Virus record (IMG/VR): IMGVR_UViG_3300036944_000025
Location: 1 to 28,612 of that record
Length of the DNA stretch: 28,612 nucleotides
Source: a virus
Reading direction: 5' to 3' (one strand)
Shown here: in pieces, positions 1 to 7,531 of the stretch
Layout of the letters: the number at the start of each line of letters is the position of its first letter
How positions within the stretch are numbered: position 1 is the stretch's first letter
Position numbers and translations under genes: made by a program
The notes under the pieces: generated by a model
Databases searched by the model: none
Told to the model about the DNA's origin: nothing
Seen by the model: the letters and a program-made list of their open reading frames with translations, nothing else

Positions 1-1
1 C

Positions 2-934
2 GAATGGCAAACTGACGAATTGGCTGCTCCTACTTCTGCTGCTGTTGCTGAAGGCGTATCATACGCTACTCAGAACTCTGCTCAAGGTGCAGAACCATTC
101 CGTACTCGTTTGGGTAACTACACTCAAATCAACAGCAAGACTGTTACCGTAACTGGTACTAAGCGTGCTGTCGATCAAGCTGGTGTTGCTGACGAATACG
201 CATACCAGCTCAAGAAGCGTGGTACTGAACTTCGCCGTGACGTAGAGTTTGACTTGGTCAACTCATGGAACAGCTCAAACGGTTCAGGCACTCGTAAATT
301 CGGTGGCTACCAGTCATGGGTTAACTACACTGCAGCTACTACTACTCCTGCCACAGCACTAAACGTGTTGACTACTGGCGCTGAGTACACTGCTCCTACT
401 AACGTTGGCGCTGGTATTGCTGGTACTTTCACTACTGTTACTTCTGCTGATAAGAACAGCTTACAGTTGTCACACGTTGACACCGTAATGCAAGCTATCT
501 ACGAAAACGGTGGTAAGGCTACTAAGCTAATGTTGTCTCCTGCTAACCGCCGTGTATTCTCAGCTAAGGCTCAGTCTGCTGGTTCAAGCACAAGCAACGC
601 TGGTGACGGTAACGTTCGTCGTAACATCGACGCTGACGGTAAGCTCCGCCAATCCGTTGAAATCTACATGTCTGACTTCGGCGACATCATGGTTGTTCCT
701 AACTACGTAATGGGTATTTCTAATACTACCGTTTCTGGTTTGGACCAAGCTGCTAACTTCAGCGCGTTCCTCTATGACCCAATGTGGTTCAGCTACGCTT
801 CATTGCGTCCTCTACAAGAAGTTGACCTCGGTCAGCTTGGTGACTCTATCATCGGTCAAATCGTTGAAGAAGGTACCTTGGAGTGTCGTAATCCAAAAGG
901 CGCTGGCTTGATCTTCGGTTTGTCAGGTGCTTAA
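2..934 (+). CDS. Major capsid protein, SU10-like (5' partial)
   Basis: Structural shell protein of the head. The reading frame is open to the left edge, so the true start lies outside the window; a TTG at 20 is an internal Leu codon, because the residues before it (EWQTDEL) fit this family's N-terminus. The first visible third, with RLGNYTQINSKTVTVTGT followed by AVDQAGVADEYAYQLKKRG and ELRRDVEF, is the signature I know from SU10-type (DUF5309) capsid proteins. A later segment, VMQAIYENGG then KLMLSPANRRVFS, and the C-terminal PMWFSYASLRPLQEVDLG also fit. About 310 residues are visible, so little is missing. Codon use is biased to C-ending aac, tac, ttc and gac, unlike the next genes, as expected for a very highly expressed gene. 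A strong terminator follows directly. Confidence 0.9.
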   Translation, partial: EWQTDELAAPTSAAVAEGVSYATQNSAQGAEPFRTRLGNYTQINSKTVTVTGTKRAVDQAGVADEYAYQLKKRGTELRRDVEFDLVNSWNSSNGSGTRKFGGYQSWVNYTAATTTPATALNVLTTGAEYTAPTNVGAGIAGTFTTVTSADKNSLQLSHVDTVMQAIYENGGKATKLMLSPANRRVFSAKAQSAGSSTSNAGDGNVRRNIDADGKLRQSVEIYMSDFGDIMVVPNYVMGISNTTVSGLDQAANFSAFLYDPMWFSYASLRPLQEVDLGQLGDSIIGQIVEEGTLECRNPKGAGLIFGLSGA

Positions 935-943
935 TAGCTAATT

Positions 944-974
944 AAAAGGGAGGGGAGAAATCCTTTCCCTTTTT
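944..974 (+). terminator. Intrinsic terminator after the capsid gene
   Basis: Ten bases after the capsid stop codon, AAAAGGGA pairs with TCCCTTTT, extended by two G-T wobble pairs and two G-C pairs to a stem of about 12 bp around a loop AGAAAT. A run of T follows, partly inside the stem. This is the classical rho-independent form, and it is the only good hairpin in the only gap above 50 bases. It probably sets capsid mRNA apart from the downstream genes. Partial read-through must occur unless a promoter exists further on, and I saw none. Confidence 0.8.
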
Positions 975-990
975 ATTTCAAAGGATTAAA

Positions 991-1266
991 ATGGAATTTC
1001 TAAGAATTACAGCAAGTGATGGTACAAGAAAGTACATCCCTGATAATTATGTTGCGCAGATTTCTGTTGCTGCAGATACAGGCACTACTGCTTCTAACTA
1101 CGCAGCTTCAACAGTTGTTCGTGGTAAAATTACTGGTGTTAAATATTACGATGGCGCTAATGCTACTGCAGGTGCTTTAGTAGTTGTTACCGATGTATCA
1201 ACCGCTAAATACGAGTATGGCTGTCATACCGTTGATGGTTCATTCAGCGCAGCATTATCTAATTAA
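991..1266 (+). CDS. Small conserved virion-region protein, unknown
   Basis: A 91-residue protein directly downstream of the capsid gene and its terminator. The start has AAAGGA nine bases upstream. The sequence is soluble, Ala/Thr/Val-rich, with alternating hydrophobic residues (VVRGKITGVKYY, ALVVVTDVST) that suggest a small beta-structured domain; there is no signal peptide or membrane segment. Its place between capsid and adaptor genes would suit a head decoration, cement or head-completion protein, but I do not recognise the family and this role is inference. Confidence 0.6.
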   Translation: MEFLRITASDGTRKYIPDNYVAQISVAADTGTTASNYAASTVVRGKITGVKYYDGANATAGALVVVTDVSTAKYEYGCHTVDGSFSAALSN

Positions 1267-1281
1267 TACAAAGAGGACACA

Positions 1282-1605
1282 ATGGGGTTTCTATCACAAG
1301 AAAATAACAAAAATAGTTTCACAGTTAAGGCTGATGAAAAAGATTTTAAATTAGAACAAGACGTTCAAGCATATAAAGATTATGCTGCCCTTTCCCGTGA
1401 GCGCGATTCATTTGCATCTAACGGAAGAACATATCGCTCATTCGCTATTATTCCAGATATTGTAGCTATTGATATGTTGACTAAACACGGTTTAGATATT
1501 CATGCCCCTGACTTCATGCATGACCCTCTTAACCTACGTAAATTAAAGAAAGTCATTGACACGGATTATCCCGCACTCAAGACAAGTAATGTAAGAGCCT
1601 TATAA
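1282..1605 (+). CDS. Small conserved protein between capsid and adaptor
   Basis: A 107-residue soluble protein with a good ribosome site (AGAGGA) before the ATG. The N-terminal third is charged and probably helical (ADEKDFKLEQDVQAYKDYAAL). The C-terminal part has RSFAIIPDIVAIDMLTKHGL, then HDPLNLRKLKKVI and DYPALKTSN. I have the impression that this IPDIVA...HGLDI pattern recurs in small proteins beside the capsid gene of other podoviruses, but no function is known to me. It lies 12 bases before the adaptor gene, in the same apparent transcript. Confidence 0.6.
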   Translation: MGFLSQENNKNSFTVKADEKDFKLEQDVQAYKDYAALSRERDSFASNGRTYRSFAIIPDIVAIDMLTKHGLDIHAPDFMHDPLNLRKLKKVIDTDYPALKTSNVRAL

Positions 1606-1617
1606 GGAGAATAACAT

Positions 1618-2529
1618 ATGGCAACACCCAAATTTGACGCATTAGTCGCCAAAGTAAGAGACTGGTCAAACAAACCCGAAGTACAAACTATTCCCGACAG
1701 CGTTATTGGTGATTGCCTATCTTATTCTGCCGATGAAGCTTACCGCCAATTAAGAATTCCTCCACTAGAGTATTCTACTATTTATACTGTAACTGCAGAA
1801 GATAACATTGGTGAGAATAGCTTAGGTCTACCTTATGGTAACGCGTATACATCATTCGCAATTCCTGAAGACCTCACACAGTTTGTGTTCTTACGTACAT
1901 TAGCTCAAGAAAACGCTGGCACTTCATATTCAACATTCCCTTCTAACGTTAGTAAAGTGTTTCATGAAGTAACTGATAAACGTACTTTCTTTGATATCTA
2001 CAGTGAGAAGTATTCAGTATACAACTGGATGTGGATGGAAGGTAAAATCTTTATTCATCCTCAATTAGCTGTAGGTGCTCAAGTAGAAATTCACTATTAC
2101 CGTAGACTACCTGCTTTAGACGCAGTGTATGATGTATCCCCTATTAACTACGTTATTGGTTTGCCTGACGCAGAACAACCTTACTTATCACCTGTAGTTT
2201 CAGGCGGTATTAACTTGTATTTATCTACTGCAAACAGTATTCAAAAGTGTTTTCAAACATTAGCTGAAGCTCAAGTATATAACTCTACAGTAACAACTAA
2301 AATGTTTACTGGCAAAGAAGTATCTAACTGGCTACGAGACAGTAATGAACGATTAGTCGTATGGGGTGCATTGTATAACTTAGGTGCATACCTATTTGAC
2401 GATACAATGGAAAAGAGATATGAAAAGAAATTCATGGAAAACTTATTGTCTATGAATAAAGAAGAGAAAATGCGTAGAGCATCCGGTGGTAACGTTCAAA
2501 TGAACTTTAACAGCAACGGCAACATCTAA
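1618..2529 (+). CDS. Head-to-tail adaptor protein (P22 gp4 / T7 gp11-like role)
   Basis: A 303-residue protein with a strong AAGGAG ribosome site. The N-terminal half is helical (FDALVAKVRDWSNKPEVQTI, then DSVIGDCLSYSADEAYRQLR), followed by a beta-rich part with IPEDLTQFVFLRTL and MWMEGKIFIHP, then VEIHYYRRLPAL, and a helical C-terminus rich in Lys/Glu. This order (helix bundle, IPxD...F...R, xGxxFxxxP, Y/LxYYRxxPxL) is what I associate with podovirus adaptor proteins that ring the portal and bind the tail nozzle. The gene directly precedes the first fibre gene, while the nozzle gene lies 10 kb away. The exact Pfam family needs a profile search. Confidence 0.7.
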   Translation: MATPKFDALVAKVRDWSNKPEVQTIPDSVIGDCLSYSADEAYRQLRIPPLEYSTIYTVTAEDNIGENSLGLPYGNAYTSFAIPEDLTQFVFLRTLAQENAGTSYSTFPSNVSKVFHEVTDKRTFFDIYSEKYSVYNWMWMEGKIFIHPQLAVGAQVEIHYYRRLPALDAVYDVSPINYVIGLPDAEQPYLSPVVSGGINLYLSTANSIQKCFQTLAEAQVYNSTVTTKMFTGKEVSNWLRDSNERLVVWGALYNLGAYLFDDTMEKRYEKKFMENLLSMNKEEKMRRASGGNVQMNFNSNGNI

Positions 2530-2539
2530 GGAGAGTCTA

Positions 2540-3691
2540 ATGGCATACGAACAAAAACCGGGTATGACCGGAAATATCTCAGGTGGTGGTGAGTATGATG
2601 ACTTAGACACGGTCAATTCCCATAACTATTTGATTTTAGGTGCTGAAGATGCTGCTGCTGCAGCTCTTAGTGCCGCCGCTGCATTAGCTTCTCAAAATGC
2701 TGCTGCTGTATCTGCTGCTGCTGCCTTAGTATCTGAGATTGCTGCTGATGCTTCTGAGGCTGCTGCCTTAGCATCACAAAATGCCGCATCTGCATCTGCA
2801 AGTGCATCTGCTACGTCAGCCACCAATAGTGCTAACAGTGCTTCTGCTTCAGCTACGTCTGCAACGAACTCTGCTAACAGCGCTACTACAGCAACTACAC
2901 AGGCTGGTATTGCAACAACTCAAGCAGGTATTGCTACAACGCAAGCATCTAATGCTGCAGCTTCTGCTAGTGACGCTGCAACTACGTTAGCTGCAGTTCA
3001 GACTGTATTTGATAACTTTGATGATATCTACTTAGGTGCTAAAGCAAGTGACCCAACATTAGATAATGACGGTAACGCTCTTGTTGCGGGTCAGCTATAC
3101 TGGAATACTACAGAGCAAGAGATTAGATTCTATAACGGTGCAGCTTGGGAACGTCCAGAATATTCAGCATCACAGTCAGCTATTAATGCGGCTAACTCTG
3201 CTACATCAGCTTCCACTAGTGCTTCAACAGCAACCACTCAAGCAGGTATTGCTACTACACAGGCATCTAATGCTAGCACCTCAGCGGCTGCAGCTTTAAC
3301 CTCTGAAAATAACGCCGCAACAAGCGCAACTACAGCAACTACTCAAGCATCTAACGCTTCTACAAGTGCTACTAATGCGGCTACCTCTGCAACTAACTCT
3401 GCAGCTTCTGCTACTTCAGCGGCTTCTAGTGCTGGTACTGCTACAACTCAGGCTGGTATTGCGACTACTCAGGCAGGTAATGCGGCTACATCTGCGGCTG
3501 ATGCGGCAGCAAGTGCTGTTGACGCTGCAACAATCTTATCAACATCACTCAAGATTGCTAACAATCTTTCTGACTTGAATAACGTAGCAACAGCAAGAAC
3601 CAACTTAGGTTTAGGTTCTGCTGCTCTGAATAACACCGCTGACTTTGATGCGGCTGGTGTAGGTGTCGCAATGAGTATTGCTTTAGGTTGA
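2540..3691 (+). CDS. Tail fibre protein with Ala/Ser/Thr repeats
   Basis: A 383-residue low-complexity protein, mostly Ala, Ser, Thr and Asn, with repeated units such as ATSATNSANSA and TTQAGIATTQAGIA. Such heptad-like repeats form the long trimeric coiled-coil shafts of phage fibres. A globular insert near residues 150-205 (FDNFDDIYLGAKASDPTL, GQLYWNTTEQEIRFYNG) interrupts the shaft and is a block often seen in phage fibres. The C-terminus has LSDLNNVATARTNLGLGSAA, another standard fibre element. The N-terminus (MAYEQKPGMTGNISGGG) is short. It is the first of the fibre genes. The Leu-rich open frames read in other phases here are by-products of the repeat. Confidence 0.85.
   Translation: MAYEQKPGMTGNISGGGEYDDLDTVNSHNYLILGAEDAAAAALSAAAALASQNAAAVSAAAALVSEIAADASEAAALASQNAASASASASATSATNSANSASASATSATNSANSATTATTQAGIATTQAGIATTQASNAAASASDAATTLAAVQTVFDNFDDIYLGAKASDPTLDNDGNALVAGQLYWNTTEQEIRFYNGAAWERPEYSASQSAINAANSATSASTSASTATTQAGIATTQASNASTSAAAALTSENNAATSATTATTQASNASTSATNAATSATNSAASATSAASSAGTATTQAGIATTQAGNAATSAADAAASAVDAATILSTSLKIANNLSDLNNVATARTNLGLGSAALNNTADFDAAGVGVAMSIALG
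2891..3484 (+). repeat. In-frame tandem and dispersed repeats coding ATTQAGI/ATTQASNA
   Basis: Near-identical units encoding ATTQAGI and ATTQASNA occur at 2891-2956 (three units in tandem), 3230-3274, 3335-3358 and 3440-3484. The third-codon bases vary while the peptide stays the same, so selection acts on the protein rather than on recent DNA duplication. The units belong to the coiled-coil shaft of the fibre gene that contains them, and could allow shaft-length change by recombination. Confidence 0.7.
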
Positions 3692-3707
3692 CATATAAGG
3701 AAAATAA

Positions 3708-4034
3708 ATGGCAAATAATTTTACATCCTACGGTAATAAGTCCGTGGGTACCTCTGCTGCTACAATCGTAACGGTTGGGGCATCTACACAGACAACCATT
3801 ATTGGTTTATCCTGTGCAAACATTAACTCAACGGCTGTATATGCAGACGTTTACTTTACACGTTCAGGTGTAGACTACTATCTAATCAAAGCAGCTTTAG
3901 TACCCGTAGGTGGTTCTTTAGTAGTTGTTGGTGGTGATCAAAAGGTTGTGTTAACAACTAGTGATGCACTTAAAGTAGTATCATCTGTAGCATCTTCGCT
4001 TGATGTTGTAACATCTGTATTGAACATTACTTAA
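3708..4034 (+). CDS. Small tail-associated beta protein, unknown
   Basis: A 108-residue protein starting 16 bases after the fibre gene, with AAGGAAA before ATG. The sequence is Val/Ser/Thr-rich with many short beta strands (AATIVTVGASTQTTIIGLSC, YADVYFTRSGVDYYLIKAAL, VPVGGSLVVVGGDQKVVL). This strand pattern, with the P-GGSLxxxGGxQKxxL turn, is one I associate with small proteins beside tail-fibre genes of aquatic phages, where they are called structural or tail proteins. No enzymatic motif or membrane segment is visible. A fibre-base or fibre-tip role is inferred from position only. Confidence 0.6.
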   Translation: MANNFTSYGNKSVGTSAATIVTVGASTQTTIIGLSCANINSTAVYADVYFTRSGVDYYLIKAALVPVGGSLVVVGGDQKVVLTTSDALKVVSSVASSLDVVTSVLNIT

Positions 4035-4043
4035 GGAGTCTTC

Positions 4044-5198
4044 ATGGCATATATTGGATCAGCTCCAACAGCTAATACTTCTCAGTTTAGTTCTATTTAT
4101 ACACAGTCCTTTAGTGGTACTGGTGCAGCTACTTCATTTACTTTAGGTAGAGCAGTAGCCAGTGTTAACAACATTGAAGTTATTGTTAACAACGTTCAAC
4201 AGTCTCCTTTTGATGGTTCTTATACTGTTACCGGATTGACTACGCTATTGTTCAGTGAAGCACCTTCAAGCGGTACTAACAATATTTATGTTGTTTATCG
4301 TGATCAACCTTTATTAACCCTTACAGACGCAGGTGCAGTACGGCAAGATAGTATTACAGGTGCAGCTCAAATGCCTTTTGGTACTACTGCCCAAAGAACT
4401 AGTGTAGCAGGTGCTGGTATGTTTCGTTATAATACAACAAACCAAGAAGCCGAGTTTTATAATGGTAGCTCATGGAAAGCATTTTCACAACAAGCCACAG
4501 GTATTTACGCTATTGATTATGTTGTAGTGGGCGGTGGTGGTGGTGGCGGCTCTGGTGGAACTGGATCTGGTGCTCAACCAAATGGCGGCGGCGGAGGTGG
4601 AAGTGGCGTTGTTGCTGGATCTACTACTGTTACTACTGCTGCTTCATTTAGTATTGTTGTTGGTGCTGGCGGTACTATTAGCGGTGCAGGGAATGCATCA
4701 ACAGGTTTTTCTGTAACTGCTGGTGGAGGCTCAGCCCACAGTGGTATGTCAGGTGGTACCTCGGGAACACCTCAATCTCTTGGTGGCGGCGGCTCAACAA
4801 CTTACGCTGGTGGCGGCGGTGGTGGTTCTGGGGGAGCAGGTACATCTGGCTACAGCACGTATTACGGCGGCGCAGGTGGTACAGGTTTACTGGCACCAAA
4901 CTTTACTGGCTTTGGTCAGTCTGGCTACTTTGGTGGAGGCGGTGGCGGTGGCCAAGCTTATGGTGGGGGTGCAGGTGGTATGGGCGGAGGTGGCTCAGCT
5001 AACACCGGTCCGGGCACTGCAAATACAGGTGGTGGAGGCTCTGGCGGGTATGGAGCACCAAACACCGGTGCAGCTGGCGGCTCTGGTGTTGTAATAATTC
5101 GTTACTCTGGAACTCCTCGGGGTACAGGTGGCACTATCACACAATCTGGTGGCTACACATACCACACATTCACCTCATCTGGTACATTTACAGCATAA
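4044..5198 (+). CDS. Glycine-rich tail fibre / adhesin
   Basis: A 384-residue protein in three parts. Residues 1-100 (MAYIGSAPTAN, then FTLGRAVASVNNIEVIVNNV, YTVTGLTTLLFSEAPSSGTN) look like the N-terminal virion-anchoring domain shared by T7-type fibres. Residues about 110-155 carry the MPFGTTAQRT...FRYNTTNQEAEFYNGSSW block common in fibres. From about residue 160 to 350 there are many runs of Gly (GGGGGGGSGG and similar) between short aromatic or Thr/Asn loops, ending with GGSGVVIIRYSG. Known phage adhesins of this composition (for example gp38 of phage S16) fold as packed polyglycine-II helices with variable host-binding loops. The C-terminus (GGYTYHTFTSSGTFTA) is a motif that usually accompanies this domain. 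A receptor-binding role is likely. Confidence 0.8.
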   Translation: MAYIGSAPTANTSQFSSIYTQSFSGTGAATSFTLGRAVASVNNIEVIVNNVQQSPFDGSYTVTGLTTLLFSEAPSSGTNNIYVVYRDQPLLTLTDAGAVRQDSITGAAQMPFGTTAQRTSVAGAGMFRYNTTNQEAEFYNGSSWKAFSQQATGIYAIDYVVVGGGGGGGSGGTGSGAQPNGGGGGGSGVVAGSTTVTTAASFSIVVGAGGTISGAGNASTGFSVTAGGGSAHSGMSGGTSGTPQSLGGGGSTTYAGGGGGGSGGAGTSGYSTYYGGAGGTGLLAPNFTGFGQSGYFGGGGGGGQAYGGGAGGMGGGGSANTGPGTANTGGGGSGGYGAPNTGAAGGSGVVIIRYSGTPRGTGGTITQSGGYTYHTFTSSGTFTA

Positions 5199-5206
5199 GG
5201 ACACAC

Positions 5207-5497
5207 ATGGCACATTTCGCAAAAGTAAATAACGGAATTGTGGTTCAAGTAATTGTTGCTGAACCAGAGCTCTTTGAAACATTCGTGGACACATCTCCCG
5301 GTGAGTGGATCCAAACAAGCTACAACACTTATGGTGGAGTTCATACCCAAGGAGGTACACCTCTTCGTAAGAATTATGCTGGTATTGGATTCACTTATGA
5401 CACAGAAAAAGACGCATTCATTCCACCTAAACCTGAAGGTGATTGGGTATTAAATGAAGACACATGCTTATGGGAGTCTAATGAGTTATCAAATTAA
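5207..5497 (+). CDS. Small tail-fibre accessory protein
   Basis: A 96-residue protein starting eight bases after the glycine-rich adhesin, with AAGGA upstream. It begins MAHFAKVNNGIVVQVIVAEP and continues with GEWIQTSYNTYGGV, NYAGIGFTYDTEKDAFIPPK and WVLNEDTCLWE. I associate this order (FAK...V.VIV, W.QTSYN, YAGIGYTYD, F..P.P...W.LD...W) with short genes that accompany fibre genes in cyanophages and other aquatic phages; its function is unknown there. It could be a small fibre domain or a fibre assembly factor. Its end overlaps the next gene by 17 bases. Confidence 0.7.
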   Translation: MAHFAKVNNGIVVQVIVAEPELFETFVDTSPGEWIQTSYNTYGGVHTQGGTPLRKNYAGIGFTYDTEKDAFIPPKPEGDWVLNEDTCLWESNELSN

Positions 5498-5768
5498 TTT
5501 AACACAAGCTGAGGATAAAGCTTTATCCTATGTTGCATTCAGTCAAGACGACTGGATTCAAAACGCAGTACATGAACGCTGCCGAGTAGCTATCGATGAA
5601 ATCGTTCAGATCACAGTAGCAAAATGCTTAGAGACTTCTACACAGATCCCCGGTTCAAAAGAGGAAATGGTAGAACTAGCCTTCACACAAGGTTGGGTTA
5701 AGACTGCTGCTCAACGCCAAGCTGAATTTGAAGCTACGGCACAGGAGCAAATGAATGCCACTGAGTAA
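5481..5768 (+). CDS. Small conserved tail-region protein
   Basis: A 95-residue helical protein. The frame is open from 5454, but the ATG at 5481 is chosen because GGGAG lies at the right distance upstream and the family-like sequence begins there (MSYQINLTQAEDKALSYVAF). The middle has DDWIQNAVHERCRVAIDEIV, and the end has SKEEMVELAFTQGW followed by a Glu/Gln-rich helix. I associate this type with short proteins paired with the preceding gene's family near fibre genes in aquatic phages; the function is unknown. The start overlaps the previous gene and the end overlaps the next, so translation is probably coupled. Confidence 0.65.
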   Translation: MSYQINLTQAEDKALSYVAFSQDDWIQNAVHERCRVAIDEIVQITVAKCLETSTQIPGSKEEMVELAFTQGWVKTAAQRQAEFEATAQEQMNATE

Positions 5769-6252
5769 ACTTCCCGCAACGGCATTAGCTGCAGGTGCGG
5801 CCAAAGGAAACTTTGGTGCGGGAGCTGTGCTGCAAGTTGTGCAAGCGTCAACTAGCTCCCAAACAAGTTCGACAAGCAATACGTATGCTGATGCAACAAA
5901 CCTGTTTGCATCTATTACCCCATCTAGTTCAACAAGCAAAATTCTCGTTCTTGTTGATTACAGCGCGTATGTGCAAACAGATAACGCATGTCAAATGGGT
6001 GTGCGCTTGATGCGCAACGGTAGCGTTGTGGTGTGGGAAGATGCTTTTGCGACAATGAACAACGTAAACGCAAACGTCGCAACAGGGACACGAAACTGCA
6101 TTAACAAACTCGACTCGCCAAACACAACAGGCGCGTTGACATACAAGCTGCAATTCAAACGCTCGTATATTGCGGGTACTGGGTATGCGGTTTACATCAA
6201 CGGCAACACAGTAAACGTGTCGACAATTACTCTGATGGAGATCGCAGGATGA
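5755..6252 (+). CDS. Short beta-sandwich tail/receptor-binding type protein (copy 1)
   Basis: A 165-residue protein whose ATG overlaps the end of the preceding gene, with CAGGAG upstream. After a short N-terminal linker (MPLSKLPATALAAGAAKGNF) comes GAVLQVVQASTSSQT, then SNTYADATNLFASITPSSST and SKILVLVDYSAYV, ending VSTITLMEIAG. The same plan recurs in the genes at 6696 and 7532: a polar Ser/Thr lead-in, I-TP/SxxSxSK-hydrophobic strand, and a C-terminal TItxxEI-G. Such domains are found at fibre ends, where they probably form jelly-roll-like heads. The base composition is visibly richer in gcg, cgc and gtg codons than the flanking genes, which suggests recent acquisition. Confidence 0.65.
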   Translation: MPLSKLPATALAAGAAKGNFGAGAVLQVVQASTSSQTSSTSNTYADATNLFASITPSSSTSKILVLVDYSAYVQTDNACQMGVRLMRNGSVVVWEDAFATMNNVNANVATGTRNCINKLDSPNTTGALTYKLQFKRSYIAGTGYAVYINGNTVNVSTITLMEIAG

Positions 6253-6686
6253 GTTACATAGGCGTACCCCCATTTGGACAAACCGTCCGGACCATCACCG
6301 AGAAGATTGCATCAGCATCTCAAACAACATTCCAACCTTCTGGTGGATATGTAATTGGGTATATTGATGTAGTTGTTAACGGTGTACAATTACTCACCAC
6401 AGACTTCACCGCATCAGACGGTATCAACGTAGTTCTCGGTGTAGCATGTTCTGCAGGTGATGAATTCCAGTCAACAGCATATTGGCCTGTTAACATTGTT
6501 GATACTATTAATTCCTCAGTAGCTCGTGGTGGTGGTAACGACAAGATCTTCTTTGAGAACGATCAGGTAGTAACCTCTAACTATACAATCACAGCTGGTA
6601 AGAACGCAATGTCTGCTGGTAATATTACAATCAATGACGGAGTCGTGGTGACAACACCTACTGGCTCTGTCTGGACTATCGTTTAA
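6249..6686 (+). CDS. Short fibre protein: T7-type N-terminal anchor plus compact C-terminal cap
   Basis: A 145-residue protein; its ATG overlaps the stop of the gene before it (ATGA), with GGAG-like bases upstream. Residues 1-85 (MSYIGVPPFGQT, YIDVVVNGVQLLTTDFTASD, GDEFQSTAYWPVNIVDTI) repeat the plan of the N-terminal anchor of the protein at 4044. Residues about 95-145 (DKIFFENDQVVTSNYTIT, GKNAMSAGNITINDGVVVTT, GSVWTIV) are a compact beta repeat I know from the C-termini of many phage fibre proteins. The protein therefore looks like a minimal fibre with an attachment end and a cap but no shaft or receptor head. Confidence 0.7.
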   Translation: MSYIGVPPFGQTVRTITEKIASASQTTFQPSGGYVIGYIDVVVNGVQLLTTDFTASDGINVVLGVACSAGDEFQSTAYWPVNIVDTINSSVARGGGNDKIFFENDQVVTSNYTITAGKNAMSAGNITINDGVVVTTPTGSVWTIV

Positions 6687-6695
6687 GGAGAACAT

Positions 6696-7229
6696 ATGCC
6701 TCTTATTTTATCAGGCTCAAGTGGTCTTTCAGGGAACGTAGGGACTACTACTAAAGAGATGCTTCCTGCTGGAACAGTCTTGCAGGTCCAGCAAGCGCGT
6801 AAAACAGACACTTGGTCAACATCATCCACTGGGTTTCAACCCATTAGCGACATGGCTATTTCAGTAACTCCTTTAAATACTAACAGCAAATTTCTTATAG
6901 AAGTTTCTTTGTTTGTTGGCGCATATTGGTGGGGTAGTAACGGCGGTTACATGGGATTGTCTGTTAATGGCGCAAGCAGTCCTTTATTAGGTAATGGAGC
7001 AAGCCCTTGGACATTACAGTATGGTGCTGACACTGGAAACTCACCTTACGAAACAATACAGTGGACCGATTCAACAATCATTTCGCCTAACTCAACTGCA
7101 GTGCAGACCTTTATTCCAATGCTTGCTTCTTACAACTCAAGTTACGCAATTTATTTAAATCGATCTTACAACAACAATTACGGTACGCAAGGTCGAAGTA
7201 CTATTACTGTAACAGAAATCAAAGGATAA
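6696..7229 (+). CDS. Short beta-sandwich tail/receptor-binding type protein (copy 2)
   Basis: A 177-residue protein with a strong AAGGAG site. The N-terminus MPLILSGSSGLSGNVGT is a common start of fibre-end proteins, followed by GTVLQVQQARKTDTWS, then ISDMAISVTPLNTNSKFLIE, Trp/Tyr/Asn-rich loops (FVGAYWWGSNGGYMG, YLNRSYNNNYGTQG) and the C-terminal STITVTEIKG. It shares its plan with the genes at 5755 and 7532. The aromatic and Asn-rich loops would suit carbohydrate contact, but that is inference. Confidence 0.65.
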   Translation: MPLILSGSSGLSGNVGTTTKEMLPAGTVLQVQQARKTDTWSTSSTGFQPISDMAISVTPLNTNSKFLIEVSLFVGAYWWGSNGGYMGLSVNGASSPLLGNGASPWTLQYGADTGNSPYETIQWTDSTIISPNSTAVQTFIPMLASYNSSYAIYLNRSYNNNYGTQGRSTITVTEIKG

Positions 7230-7232
7230 ACA

Positions 7233-7529
7233 ATGATCGCAAAATCACTACAAACACTACGCCCAGGTGCTCAATGGGTACTCCGAGGTGACACTTATGA
7301 GGGTCTTGAATGGCTCTCTACAGACGTTGCTAAGCCAACCCTTGAAGAAATTCAAGCTGAATCAGCTCGCTTAGATGCTGAATATATTGCAACACAATAT
7401 CAACGAGACAGAGCCAAAGCATACCCTGCTATTGGTGATCAGCTAGACGCTCTCTGGAAGGGTGGGGATGCTGCAGCTGCAATGTTAGCTCAGGTACAAG
7501 CTGTTAAAGATCAATTCCCGAAAGGTTAA
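7233..7529 (+). CDS. Putative tail fibre assembly chaperone-like protein
   Basis: A 98-residue protein beginning three bases after the previous stop, with AAAGGA upstream. The N-terminus LRPGAQWVLRGDTYEGLEWL, the central KPTLEEIQAE and the C-terminal YPAIGDQLDALWKGG followed by a helical Ala/Gln segment form a pattern seen in many small proteins beside phage fibre genes, often labelled tail assembly or XkdW-like. No catalytic residues are evident. It sits between two proteins of the receptor-binding type and could help fold or attach one of them. Confidence 0.65.
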   Translation: MIAKSLQTLRPGAQWVLRGDTYEGLEWLSTDVAKPTLEEIQAESARLDAEYIATQYQRDRAKAYPAIGDQLDALWKGGDAAAAMLAQVQAVKDQFPKG

Positions 7530-7531
7530 TC

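Noticed and set aside
2781-3714. Leu/Gln-rich open frames on both strands across the fibre repeat region
   Set aside because: They are shifted readings of the Ala/Ser/Thr repeat codons, have extreme low-complexity composition and lack ribosome sites; the fibre frame explains the region.
3688-3720. Perfect TTGACA at 3688-3693 as a sigma-70 promoter before the 108-residue gene
   Set aside because: No acceptable -10 hexamer lies at 16-18 bases; the nearest AT-rich hexamers are at 20-21 bases and the -35 lies inside the end of the fibre gene.
4534-5094. Val/Leu/Ala-rich frames overlapping the glycine-rich adhesin
   Set aside because: They are frame shadows of Gly codon runs (GGT/GGC read out of phase) without starts that have a ribosome site.
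5153-6273. Several minus-strand open frames of 60-115 codons
   Set aside because: They lie opposite well-supported + strand genes, are Cys- or His-rich in an unnatural way, and lack ribosome sites.
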